This document shows positions 34,618 through 42,788 of a DNA stretch of 55,310 bases, in pieces. Position 1 is the first letter of the stretch. Every line of letters starts with the position of its first letter. The notes beneath the pieces were generated by a model. It worked only from the letters and a program-made list of their open reading frames with translations. It ran no database searches and was not told where the DNA came from. A program made the translations under genes and the position numbers. This stretch comes from Reyranella massiliensis 521 (GTDB taxonomy: Bacteria; Pseudomonadota; Alphaproteobacteria; Reyranellales; Reyranellaceae): positions 1 to 55,310 of the forward strand of contig CAMARK010000022.1 of the NCBI GenBank assembly GCA_945860205.1. Reading direction: 5' to 3'.

Positions 34618-36348
34618 ATGGGAATCGAGTGGAATGTTTCCTCGGCAATCGGCCTCATTCTCGGCGCCCTGCTGGTGGGCGTGCTGATCCTGAAGCTAAA
34701 AGCCCGGCTCGCTCTTTCGCGCGCCAAGCACCGCTCGCTGGGTGGGCATTCGCGCCTGTCACGCCGCATCGCCGCCCTGGTCCCCAACTACGCCTTCGAC
34801 GATGCACAGTTCTTTCGCGCCGACGACGCCACCACGGAGATCGCCGGACGACGACGGGCCGAATTCGAGCGCCTCTCGCGCCTCTTCCGGACGCGATACC
34901 AGAGGACCCTGGAGAAGACGAAGGAAGCGGCCCGGCACATTTCCGACCTGCAGTTCACCGAGACCTACCGCGTGCCGTTCCAGTTCAGCCCCCTGGCGAA
35001 GGCGCAGTTTCCGATGGGCTCGTTCCTCGCAGCGTCGGATGGCGTCACGGTCACCGACCTCGACGGCAATGCCTGCTACGACCTCGCGGGTTCGTATGGC
35101 GTCAACCTGCTGGGCTACGATTTCTACAAGGCCTGCCTCGACCGCAGCGCCAGGCGCGTCGATACCCTCGGGCCGGTGCTGGGCTCCTATCCCTCGCTGG
35201 TCAGCGACAATGTCGCGCGGCTGGCGCGCATCTCCGGCAAGGATGAAGTCTCGTTCCACATGTCGGGCACCGAGGCCGTCATGCAGGCCGTCCGCCTGGC
35301 GCGCTACCACACGCGGCGTTCGCATCTCGTGCGCCTCTGCGGCGCCTATCATGGCTGGTGGGGCGACGTGCAGCCCGGCGTCGGAAACCCCGTTCCCGCC
35401 CACGACACCTACACCCTCGCCGACATGTCCGAGGCCACGCTCGAGGTGCTGCGCCGGCGCAGCGACATCGCCTGCGTCCTCGTCAATCCATCGCAGGCGC
35501 TCTATCCCAACCAGGCCGCCCCCGCCGATTCGACCCTGATCCACAGCCGGCCGAATGCCAGTGTCGACCGCGCCTCCTACGCGCGATGGCTGAAGGAGCT
35601 GCGCGCGGTCTGCAGCGAACGCGGCATCGTGCTGATCTTCGACGAGGTCTTCGTGGGCTTCCGCCTCGCGCTGGGCGGCGCCCAGGAATATTTCGGCGTC
35701 GAGGCCGATCTCGTGACCTACGGCAAGACGGTGGGCGGCGGCCTGCCCGTCGGCGTCGTGTGTGGCCATCACAAATACATGAAGCGCTTCCGCGACGATC
35801 GCCCGGCCGACGTCTGCTTCGCGCGCGGCACGTTCAACTCCCATCCCTATGTGATGGCGGCCATGAACGAATTCCTGCGCCATCTCGAGACGCCTGGAAT
35901 GCAGGCGCTCTACCGCGATCTCGACGCCACCTGGGACCGGCGTACCGCCTCGCTCAACCGGCGGCTGGGCGAGCTCGGCCTGCCACTTCACGTGGCGCAC
36001 CTCTCGTCGATCTGGACGGTCTGCTACACGCAGCCGTCGCGCTACAACTGGATGTTCCAGTATTACCTCAGGGCCGAAGGCCTGGCGCTCAGCTGGATCG
36101 GCACCGGCCGGCTGATCTTCAGCCTGAACTACACCGAGGCCGACTTCGAGGCCGTGGCCGAGCACTTCATTGCCGCCGCCGAAGCGATGCGCCGCGGCGG
36201 CTGGTGGGAGCTGGGGGCGCTCGGCACCGACAAGGCGATCAAGCGGCGGATCCTGCGCGAGATGCTCGCCCACTACACCGCCCCGTACATGCCGGGCCGC
36301 CAGCCAGCCGACCTCGTCGGCACGCGCCCGCTAGACGCCCGACTTTGA
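34618..36348 (+). CDS. Membrane-anchored class III aminotransferase (glutamate-1-semialdehyde mutase-like)
   Basis: A 576-residue PLP enzyme. An N-terminal hydrophobic helix (SSAIGLILGALLVGVLILKL, about 8-27) precedes an extra 100-residue charged region, an addition not found in ordinary GSA mutases. The class III core has SFHMSGTEAVMQAVRLARYHTRR, LCGAYHGWWGDVQ, LIFDEVFVGFR (D342 for the PLP nitrogen) and VTYGKTVGGGLPVG (K370, Schiff base). It is divergent from psd with 27 bp between starts and overlaps the end of the following convergent gene by 18 bp. The substrate is unknown; a lipid or membrane-bound amine is suggested by the anchor and neighbours. Confidence 0.8.
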   Translation: MGIEWNVSSAIGLILGALLVGVLILKLKARLALSRAKHRSLGGHSRLSRRIAALVPNYAFDDAQFFRADDATTEIAGRRRAEFERLSRLFRTRYQRTLEKTKEAARHISDLQFTETYRVPFQFSPLAKAQFPMGSFLAASDGVTVTDLDGNACYDLAGSYGVNLLGYDFYKACLDRSARRVDTLGPVLGSYPSLVSDNVARLARISGKDEVSFHMSGTEAVMQAVRLARYHTRRSHLVRLCGAYHGWWGDVQPGVGNPVPAHDTYTLADMSEATLEVLRRRSDIACVLVNPSQALYPNQAAPADSTLIHSRPNASVDRASYARWLKELRAVCSERGIVLIFDEVFVGFRLALGGAQEYFGVEADLVTYGKTVGGGLPVGVVCGHHKYMKRFRDDRPADVCFARGTFNSHPYVMAAMNEFLRHLETPGMQALYRDLDATWDRRTASLNRRLGELGLPLHVAHLSSIWTVCYTQPSRYNWMFQYYLRAEGLALSWIGTGRLIFSLNYTEADFEAVAEHFIAAAEAMRRGGWWELGALGTDKAIKRRILREMLAHYTAPYMPGRQPADLVGTRPLDARL

Positions 36349-36996
36349 GGGACCCGGCGAGATCTCCTCGGAAATCTCGTCGACGATTTCGTCGATCTCA
36401 TCGACGATCTCGTCAACCACGGGATGGCCCGCCATCAGCTCGAGCGGCGCCCGGTGGTAGAGCTTGATGTCGTGGAATGGGTCGGTCGCGATCTTGGCGA
36501 CCCACACCAGGCCGGTCTGGACATCCTGCAGGACGAACAGCTGGACGGCGCGGAAGGCGATGCCGGCGATGCCCACGATCAGCCAGAGCTCGCCGGTGTG
36601 GCGAACGAACTCCGCAGTATCGACGTGGGGCGTGAAGAGCCCGAGCATCGTCGGGTCCAGCACGAGCAGCAGCGGCGACAGCGCCCAGATCGCCAGCAGC
36701 ACGATCTTGCGCTGGATGTTGTAGCCGACCTTGATCTCTTCCTTGAACTCGTCGGTCGCCTGGTTGAGCTGGTCGTAGCCCCTCGGCTCGAAGAACAGGT
36801 GCCCGATCTGGCGGCTGGTCATCGCGACCAGCCAGGCGAGCAAGGCTGCCATCGCCGGGTCGGAAAACATCATCACATAGGCGCAGACGAAGGTGGCGGC
36901 GCTGAACAGATGAAGCGACTGGTTGATACGGCTGTGGTGATAGTAGCGATGATCGTCCCAGCGCTGCACTTTCAGCGCCGTCAAGAAGCCACTCAT
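36331..36996 (-). CDS. Multi-spanning membrane protein, possibly Mpo1/DUF962-like
   Basis: A 221-residue membrane protein with about four helices. RYYHHSRINQSLHLFSA and RQIGHLFFEPRGYD resemble the histidine pattern (H-x-R-x-N-x3-H and QxxGHxxFE) of the DUF962/Mpo1 family, whose yeast member is an iron-dependent dioxygenase acting on 2-hydroxy fatty acids. A further histidine pair, DPFHDIKLYHRAP, lies near the C-terminus. The acidic tail is a run of DEIVDEI repeats. The assignment is tentative. AAGGAAAG precedes the ATG at 36996. Confidence 0.5.
   Translation of the reverse strand: MSGFLTALKVQRWDDHRYYHHSRINQSLHLFSAATFVCAYVMMFSDPAMAALLAWLVAMTSRQIGHLFFEPRGYDQLNQATDEFKEEIKVGYNIQRKIVLLAIWALSPLLLVLDPTMLGLFTPHVDTAEFVRHTGELWLIVGIAGIAFRAVQLFVLQDVQTGLVWVAKIATDPFHDIKLYHRAPLELMAGHPVVDEIVDEIDEIVDEISEEISPGPSKSGV
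36378..36418 (-). repeat. Short tandem repeat encoding the (V)DEIVDEI tail
   Basis: Units of about 12 bases (GACGATTTCGTC, GATCTCATCGAC, GATCTCGTCAAC on the plus strand) repeat here. They encode an acidic VDEIVDEIDEIVDEISEEI tail in the membrane protein above. Repeat number may vary between strains. Confidence 0.6.
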
Positions 36997-37043
36997 TGGT
37001 GCTTTCCTTGTTTTTGGGAGAGGGGGCAGCACACCGTCTGACT

Positions 37044-37065
37044 TTGTAACGCGGGCTCGTTACAA
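37044..37065. promoter_or_regulatory. Perfect palindromic operator candidate in a divergent promoter
   Basis: TTGTAACG and CGTTACAA are exact 8-bp inverted arms around CGGGCT, between the divergent Mpo1-like gene (start 36996) and the VOC gene (start 37095). The form is that of sites bound by TetR-type repressors. No regulator gene adjoins, so the binding protein would be encoded elsewhere. Confidence 0.5.
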
Positions 37066-37094
37066 TTGAGCGACGATCACCTTCAGGAGGTCGC

Positions 37095-37481
37095 ATGGCA
37101 GCGCTCAATCACATCATCGTTCCGGCCAAGGACAAGCACGCCTCGGCCAGGTTCCTGGCCGACATCCTGGGCGTCGAGCCCGAAGCACCCTGGGGCCATT
37201 TCGTGCCGGTGCGCACCAGCAACGGCGTCGCGCTCGACTTCATCGACTCCAAGGACGTCCGCACCCAGCACTACGCCTTCCTGGTCGACGACACGGAATT
37301 CGATGCCGGATTCGGCAAGATCAAGGACCGCGGCATTGCCTATTACGCCCGCCCCGACAAGAGCGGCCCCGGCGAGATCAACCGCTACTGGGGCGGCCGC
37401 GGCGTCTACTTCGAGGACCCCGACGGCCACCTGCTCGAGCTGATCACCAAGCCCTACGGCGATCTGGCCGACCTTCGCTAG
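37095..37481 (+). CDS. Single-domain VOC/glyoxalase-like protein
   Basis: A 128-residue vicinal-oxygen-chelate protein. It begins LNHIIVPAKDKHASARFLADILG, where the histidine is a likely metal ligand, and ends GGRGVYFEDPDGHLLELITKPY, the FxDPDGHxLEL hallmark. Two beta-alpha-beta modules fit the length. It could be a lactoylglutathione-lyase-like or dioxygenase-like enzyme; the substrate is unknown. It is convergent with the oxygenase-like gene. Confidence 0.85.
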   Translation: MAALNHIIVPAKDKHASARFLADILGVEPEAPWGHFVPVRTSNGVALDFIDSKDVRTQHYAFLVDDTEFDAGFGKIKDRGIAYYARPDKSGPGEINRYWGGRGVYFEDPDGHLLELITKPYGDLADLR

Positions 37482-37482
37482 G

Positions 37483-38343
37483 TCAGGTCACCAGGCGTCC
37501 GATCGCCCAACCGAAGGCGGCGACGACGCCGGTGATGAATGCCAGCGGAATCGCCAGGGCAACGAGGGGATGGATGTTGTTCAGCCGGCGGAAGAAATTG
37601 CACAGGCACCCGACGGCAATCTGCGGCGGCGTCTTGGGGCTCTTGGAGTATTCCATCGCCGCCTTCACGACGTAGAACACAGTCGTGTTGGCGGCGAGCG
37701 CCGCGCGGCCCAGCAGGGCGGCGTTGCGGGGCGTGACCAGGTAGTTGCACTTGAGCAGGATGCGTTGCCGGTCGGCGGGATTGTATTGCCCCTCGACCCA
37801 GTGCAATTCCCGATGAAAATCCAACAAGCCGAAATCGTAGGTCGCAAAGGCCTTCTCGACGTGGCTGTCATGGAACACGACCTTGTAGGTCGCGTCGGAC
37901 TGCAGGTAGATCAACGCGCGCACCACCACGCTCCCTGAGAGGAAGCGCAGGTTGCCGTCATAGTGCCTGTCGAAGAGGCCCTGATCTCCGCCGCGGTCCT
38001 TGTTGTAGTGGGACACGTAGAGTTCGTCGGTGTGCTGCATCGGCGCGATGACGCTCCCCGCGGAAATTTGCGCTTCGATCAGGGAGCGGATGAGCGCGCC
38101 GTCGCGCAACAGGTCGATCTGCTCGATCACGGGGGCGGGCAAGGTGCGGACATAGACATGCTTGGACGGCCGCTGCAGCAGGTCCTCGCGATAGTGATCC
38201 TCGACCCATCGCACGAGACCGTCGATCACCACCCGGTCGGCCCGCTCCTCGAACCGGCCGATCGTCGCGGGAAAATGCCTCGCCGCAAGGACATCCGATT
38301 CGGCCTCCGCGCCGTGGCCCGCCCAGTTCAGCATGCTGTTCAT
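37483..38343 (-). CDS. Oxygenase-like protein with C-terminal membrane helix, function unknown
   Basis: A 286-residue protein. FDRHYDGNLRFL, with a possible HxD iron pair, a later GLLDFHRELHWVEG and RQRILLKCNYLV could supply the three ligands and arginine of a 2OG-Fe(II) oxygenase, but the match is weak. The C-terminus has a strong hydrophobic helix (PLVALAIPLAFITGVVAAFGWAIGRL) suggesting a membrane anchor. GGAGAG precedes the ATG. It overlaps the PEMT-like gene by 4 bp, so the two are translated together and may act on the same lipid. Confidence 0.5.
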   Translation of the reverse strand: MNSMLNWAGHGAEAESDVLAARHFPATIGRFEERADRVVIDGLVRWVEDHYREDLLQRPSKHVYVRTLPAPVIEQIDLLRDGALIRSLIEAQISAGSVIAPMQHTDELYVSHYNKDRGGDQGLFDRHYDGNLRFLSGSVVVRALIYLQSDATYKVVFHDSHVEKAFATYDFGLLDFHRELHWVEGQYNPADRQRILLKCNYLVTPRNAALLGRAALAANTTVFYVVKAAMEYSKSPKTPPQIAVGCLCNFFRRLNNIHPLVALAIPLAFITGVVAAFGWAIGRLVT

Positions 38344-39062
38344 GAGGCTCTCCTTTTGGCTTCTTGCGCGTAGCGGCGATAGAGGGTCCAGGCGCAGGCG
38401 AGGGCCGCCGCGCCCAGCAGCGGGGCTGCGAAGACCGCACCGACCAGAAGGCCGGTAAAGACGAGGCTGCCGCCGATCCGCGCCGCGCGCCCACGCCCCA
38501 CCAGTTCCATGACGAGCAAACCGATGTTGAGCGCGACATGCAGGCCCGCCAGCGGCCACCAGTGCTGCGCAAATTCGGGATTGATCAGCGTGCCGCCAAA
38601 GGCCGCGACATTGCCCACGATCATCGGATGAGCAACGAGCGAATAGGGAAAGACGGTGATCCGCTGCTGGGGCAGGTCCGCCACCTCGTGACCGTAATAG
38701 GTCCGGTCCATCCCCAGGACGGACGCCGCCCGCAGGTTCAACAGGAAGCCACCGGCGATGACCGCGAGCGAGGCGAGGTCGAGCGGTGCGGCGAGATAGA
38801 CCATAGCCAGGGCCAGGACCGAGACGGTCTTCATCGCGACGGCATCGCGCTTGAAGACGTCGAACGGGACCGCACCGAAAGCGAAGGCGAGCCAGTAGAG
38901 ATAGTAGTGCCAGAAACTCAACAGATAGACCGCAAGCGGCAGGCTTCCATCGAGCGCCGCCCCGAGCAGGACCACCAGCACGAAGAGCGCGCAGGCCAAC
39001 GTCGAGCCATTGCGCCCGACAAGGGCGCGCAACGGCCTAGAGCGATCCAACAAGGCGGCCAT
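38340..39062 (-). CDS. Integral membrane methyltransferase, PEMT/ICMT-like
   Basis: A 240-residue protein with several hydrophobic helices. The motif YYGHEVADLPQQRITVFPYSLVAHPMIVGNVAAFGG matches the SAM-binding helix-hinge of phosphatidylethanolamine N-methyltransferases (FPxxxxxHPxxxGxxL). A role in methylating a lipid amine is likely. Bacterial PC can be made by such enzymes, but the exact substrate is not shown. It forms a two-gene unit with the oxygenase-like protein (4-bp overlap). Confidence 0.7.
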   Translation of the reverse strand: MAALLDRSRPLRALVGRNGSTLACALFVLVVLLGAALDGSLPLAVYLLSFWHYYLYWLAFAFGAVPFDVFKRDAVAMKTVSVLALAMVYLAAPLDLASLAVIAGGFLLNLRAASVLGMDRTYYGHEVADLPQQRITVFPYSLVAHPMIVGNVAAFGGTLINPEFAQHWWPLAGLHVALNIGLLVMELVGRGRAARIGGSLVFTGLLVGAVFAAPLLGAAALACAWTLYRRYAQEAKRRAS

Positions 39063-39142
39063 TCATGGGAGCCGAAGGCTCAAGATCAGGACATCGATCC
39101 GGTCACGTCACCGAACGATACCACCTCTTCGTGTCAGGCACG

Positions 39143-39877
39143 TTACCTGTCGGGCGCCGGCTCGCCGGCCTTGATCCAGGCCTGATAGAGCTTCTTGGTC
39201 TCGTCGTTGGGCGGATAGGTGCCGGTGATCGGGTGGCCCTGACCGACGCGGATGGCGACGAACTTCTCCAGCCGCTCCTGCTCGAAGGAATCCCGGGCAA
39301 CCTCATCAGCCAAGTGCCGCGGCACGACGATGGCGCCGTCCTCGTCGGCCACGATGATGTCGCCGGGATAGACCGGCACGCCGCGGATCCCGACCGGCGT
39401 CTGGACCTCGATGGGACGAAGGTTCGCCATGCTGGGCGGCGCGGCGGCGGCGGCGCAATAGACCGGGAAGTCGAACTTGCCGATCACCGGCGTGTCGCGC
39501 ATGGCGCCGTCGGTCAGCACGCCCGCGATGCCGCGCGCCTTCAGCCGAAGCGCCAGGATATCGCCCAGGGTACCGGAGCGCGTGTTGCTCTCGGTGGCGA
39601 TCACCAGCACGCAGCCAGCCGGCGACTCCTCGATCGCGGTGCGCTGGGCATTGGGCGGATCGCTGGGTGACGGCGGCTTGTCGAGATCCTCGCGGCACGG
39701 GATGTAGCGCAGGGTGAAGGCCGGGCCGACCAGGCGCGCCGCATTGGGATTGAGCGGCCTGACGCCGCTGACCGCGCAATTGCGGAACCCGCGCTTCAGC
39801 ATCTGCATCGAGACGGTGGCGGTGCTGGCGTACATGAAATTCCTGATGGTCTCGGCCGACAGCGGCGCACTGCTCAT
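39143..39877 (-). CDS. RraA-like / HMG aldolase family protein
   Basis: A 244-residue protein of the RraA-like superfamily. It has RLVGPAFTLRYIP near the N-terminus and the core GDILALRLKARGIAGVLTDGAMRDTPVI, matching the GxxxxxxAxxxGxxGxVxDGxxRD motif whose R and D are catalytic. VYPGDIIVADEDGAIVVPRHLADEV closes the domain. Members are 4-hydroxy-4-methyl-2-oxoglutarate aldolases, oxaloacetate decarboxylases or demethylmenaquinone-methyltransferase look-alikes. It lies 10 bp downstream of xseA's stop on the opposite side of the operon direction (xseA then this gene, both leftward). Confidence 0.85.
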   Translation of the reverse strand: MSSAPLSAETIRNFMYASTATVSMQMLKRGFRNCAVSGVRPLNPNAARLVGPAFTLRYIPCREDLDKPPSPSDPPNAQRTAIEESPAGCVLVIATESNTRSGTLGDILALRLKARGIAGVLTDGAMRDTPVIGKFDFPVYCAAAAAPPSMANLRPIEVQTPVGIRGVPVYPGDIIVADEDGAIVVPRHLADEVARDSFEQERLEKFVAIRVGQGHPITGTYPPNDETKKLYQAWIKAGEPAPDR

Positions 39878-39887
39878 CTCGTTTCCC

Positions 39888-41420
39888 CTACAACAACGAA
39901 CCCTGATTGCCGCTGCCGCCTTCGCGGCGACGCGATGCCGGCGACGGCGCGGGCTTGGGCGTGCCGCCCACCCCTTCGGTCACCCTGGCGCCGATCTTGC
40001 CGTCGGCGAATTCGATGCCGATAGTCTGACCCGTGCTTGTGCCGGCGGCGGCCAGCACGGGCTGACCATCCTGGTCGCGCACCAGCGCGAAGCCGCGGTT
40101 CAGCACCGAGTGGAAGGAATAGCTTTCCAGCAACTTGGCGGCCTGGTCGACCTGGCGCTGGCCATTCTGCAGCAGATCATTGCCGTGGCGCTTCAGCCGC
40201 TCGCCGAACTGTTCCAGGCGCTCGAAGGCCCGATCGTACTTCTGCAGGGCATCGCTCTTGAACCGCTTCATCGCCCCATCGAGCGCGCGCACTTCGCCCA
40301 CGAGAAGTTGCTGTTTGGCCTCGATCACCCGTTGCGGGCTTGCCAGCCGCGCCGCTGCCAGCGCATTGGCCTGGCGATCCACGAGCTGGCGCGTCGCCAG
40401 CGCCAGCCGCTCGCCGCTGACATCGAGCCGCTGCTGTCGCTCCTCGATCAGGCGGCGCGGATCGCCGAGGCCACGGGCGAGGCCCGCGAGTTCCATGGTC
40501 GATTCGCGCAGCAGGCGGGTCATGCCGCCGGCCAGGCGCTTGGCATAGTCGAGCGTCTCGGTGAGCAGGTCGGCGCGTACCGGCACTGCCATCTCGGCCG
40601 CCGCGGTCGGCGTCGGCGCGCGGCGATCGGAGGCGAAGTCGATCAGGGTGGTGTCGGTCTCGTGGCCGACCGCCGAGATCAGCGGGATCTCCGAGGCCGC
40701 GGCGGCCCGCACCACGATCTCCTCGTTGAAAGCCCAGAGATCTTCGAGGCTGCCACCGCCCCGCGCCACGATCAGCACGTCGGGTCGCGGCACCTTCCCG
40801 CCAACGGCAAGCCGGTTGAAGCCCGCGATGGCCGCCGCCACTTCGGCTGCGGCCTTCTCGCCCTGGACCGCGACCGGCCACACCAGGACATGGCGCGGGA
40901 AGCGGTCGGCCAGACGATGCAGGATGTCGCGGATCACCGCGCCAGACGGCGAGGTTACGACGCCGATCACCTCGGGCAGGAACGGCAACGGCCGCTTGCG
41001 TTCCGGATCGAACAGGCCCTCGGCCTGCAGCTTCTTGCGCCGGTCCTCCAGCAGTTTGAGCAGCGCGCCCTCGCCGGCCAGCTCGAGGCGATCAACGATG
41101 ATCTGGTAGCGCGAGGAACCGGCATAGGTCGTGAGCTTGCCGGTGGCGATAACTTCCAGCCCCTCCTCGATCTTGATGCCGAGCCGGGGAATCGTGCCCT
41201 TCCAGGCGACGCCGTCGATCACGGCATTCTCGTCCTTCAGGCGGAAATAGCAGTGACCGGAGCGCGGGAAGGACGGCTGGCTGATCTCGCCTCGCACCCG
41301 CACGCGCGGGAATGCCGTCTCGATCTCGCGCTTCAGCGCGAATGAGAGCTCGGAGACGGAGAATTCCGGGACGTTGCTGACGGTGCCGGCGGGAGCGTCC
41401 GGGGGATCGAAGTTTTCCAT
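39888..41420 (-). CDS. xseA: Exodeoxyribonuclease VII large subunit
   Basis: A 510-residue nuclease subunit. The N-terminal OB fold is EFSVSELSFALKREIETAFPRVRVRGEISQPSFPRSGHCYFRLKDENAVI. The catalytic domain has GVVTSPSGAVIRDILHRLADRFP, VLIVARGGGSLEDLWAFNEE and ISAVGHETDTTLIDFASDRRAPTPTAAAEMAVP. A long coiled-coil tail follows. With XseB (not in the window) it degrades single-stranded DNA. It is divergent from purD, with 58 bp between starts. Confidence 0.95.
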   Translation of the reverse strand: MENFDPPDAPAGTVSNVPEFSVSELSFALKREIETAFPRVRVRGEISQPSFPRSGHCYFRLKDENAVIDGVAWKGTIPRLGIKIEEGLEVIATGKLTTYAGSSRYQIIVDRLELAGEGALLKLLEDRRKKLQAEGLFDPERKRPLPFLPEVIGVVTSPSGAVIRDILHRLADRFPRHVLVWPVAVQGEKAAAEVAAAIAGFNRLAVGGKVPRPDVLIVARGGGSLEDLWAFNEEIVVRAAAASEIPLISAVGHETDTTLIDFASDRRAPTPTAAAEMAVPVRADLLTETLDYAKRLAGGMTRLLRESTMELAGLARGLGDPRRLIEERQQRLDVSGERLALATRQLVDRQANALAAARLASPQRVIEAKQQLLVGEVRALDGAMKRFKSDALQKYDRAFERLEQFGERLKRHGNDLLQNGQRQVDQAAKLLESYSFHSVLNRGFALVRDQDGQPVLAAAGTSTGQTIGIEFADGKIGARVTEGVGGTPKPAPSPASRRREGGSGNQGSLL

Positions 41421-41478
41421 GGGCGGCGGCAGCCTAGCCGCTTGTGCCCACGGCGCAAACTGTGGTCAAAGCCTCGCC

Positions 41479-42756
41479 ATGCGAATCCTCGTGGTGGGCG
41501 GCGGCGGCCGCGAACATGCGCTGTGCTGGGCCATCTCGGCCTCGCCGCTGTGCACAAAGCTGTTCTGCGCCCCCGGCAATGCCGGCATCGCCCAGGTCGC
41601 CGAATGCATCGACGTCGGCGCCGAGGATATCCCGGGCCAGGTCGCGCTGGCCCAGCGTCTGAACATCGACTTCGTCGTGATCGGCCCCGATGCGGCGCTG
41701 GTTGCCGGCATGGCCGACGGCTTTACGGCGGCGGGCATAAAGGTGTTTGGACCGTCCAAGGCAGCGGCCCGGCTCGAAGGCTCCAAGAGCTTCACCAAGG
41801 CGATCTGCAAAGAGAACAACATCCCGACCTCGGCGTCGGAGAATTTTGCCGACGTGGCCAAGGCCGAGGCTTACATCCGTTCGCAAGGCGCGCCGATCGT
41901 GGTGAAAGCCGACGGGCTCGCGGCCGGCAAGGGCGTGATCGTAGCCGAGACGGTGGATCAGGCGATCGAGGCGGTGCGTGACATGCTGTCGGGCAACCGC
42001 TTCGGCGCGGCCGGCTCTTCGGTCGTGATCGAGGAATTCATGCAGGGCGAGGAAGCGAGCTTCTTCGCACTCTGCGACGGCGAGCATGTGCTGCCGATGG
42101 TGGGCGCCCAGGACCACAAGCGCGCCTTCGATGGCGACAAGGGGCCGAACACCGGCGGCATGGGTGCCTATTCGCCGGCGCCCGTGTTCGACGCCGCCAT
42201 GCAGAAGCGCACGATGGACGAGATCGTACTTCCCACCATTCGCGCGATGGCCAGGGCCGGCACGCCGTTCAAGGGCGTGCTGTATGTCGGCGTGATGATC
42301 GACGCCAAGGGTCCGCGGCTGGTCGAGTTCAACTGCCGCTTCGGCGATCCCGAATGCCAGGTGCTGATGATGCGGCTGAAGTCGGATCTGGTGCCGGCGC
42401 TGATCGCCTGTGCCGACGGCGGCTTGAAACACCTCGATCTGCGCTGGTCCGAGCAGGCGGCACTGACCGTCATCCTGGCGACCAAGGGCTATCCAGACTC
42501 CTATCCGAGGGGCAGCGAGATCCGAGGGTTGGACGCCGCCGCCAAGGTCGAGGGCGTCGAAATCTTCCATGCCGGGACCAAGGCCGATGGTTCGCGGATT
42601 CTGGCCAATGGCGGCCGCGTGCTGAATGTCAGCGCCATGGCGCCCTCCGTCGAGGAGGCCCGGACGCGGGCCTATCGCGCGGTCGACCTGATCGACTGGC
42701 CGGAGGGCTTTTGCCGGCGCGATATCGCATGGCGGGCGGTCTCCCGGAAGCCGTGA
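41479..42756 (+). CDS. purD: Phosphoribosylamine-glycine ligase
   Basis: A 425-residue ATP-grasp enzyme of purine synthesis (GAR synthetase). It opens MRILVVGGGGREHALCWAI and has GSKSFTKAICKENNIPT, VVKADGLAAGKGVIVAET, the signature NTGGMGAYSPAPVF, and LVEFNCRFGDPECQVLMM with metal-binding residues. Length and order are normal. It is followed 32 bp later by an MBL-fold gene. Confidence 0.97.
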   Translation: MRILVVGGGGREHALCWAISASPLCTKLFCAPGNAGIAQVAECIDVGAEDIPGQVALAQRLNIDFVVIGPDAALVAGMADGFTAAGIKVFGPSKAAARLEGSKSFTKAICKENNIPTSASENFADVAKAEAYIRSQGAPIVVKADGLAAGKGVIVAETVDQAIEAVRDMLSGNRFGAAGSSVVIEEFMQGEEASFFALCDGEHVLPMVGAQDHKRAFDGDKGPNTGGMGAYSPAPVFDAAMQKRTMDEIVLPTIRAMARAGTPFKGVLYVGVMIDAKGPRLVEFNCRFGDPECQVLMMRLKSDLVPALIACADGGLKHLDLRWSEQAALTVILATKGYPDSYPRGSEIRGLDAAAKVEGVEIFHAGTKADGSRILANGGRVLNVSAMAPSVEEARTRAYRAVDLIDWPEGFCRRDIAWRAVSRKP

Positions 42757-42788
42757 CACCCCCGGGTCAGGCCCGGTAAGTTGGGGCC

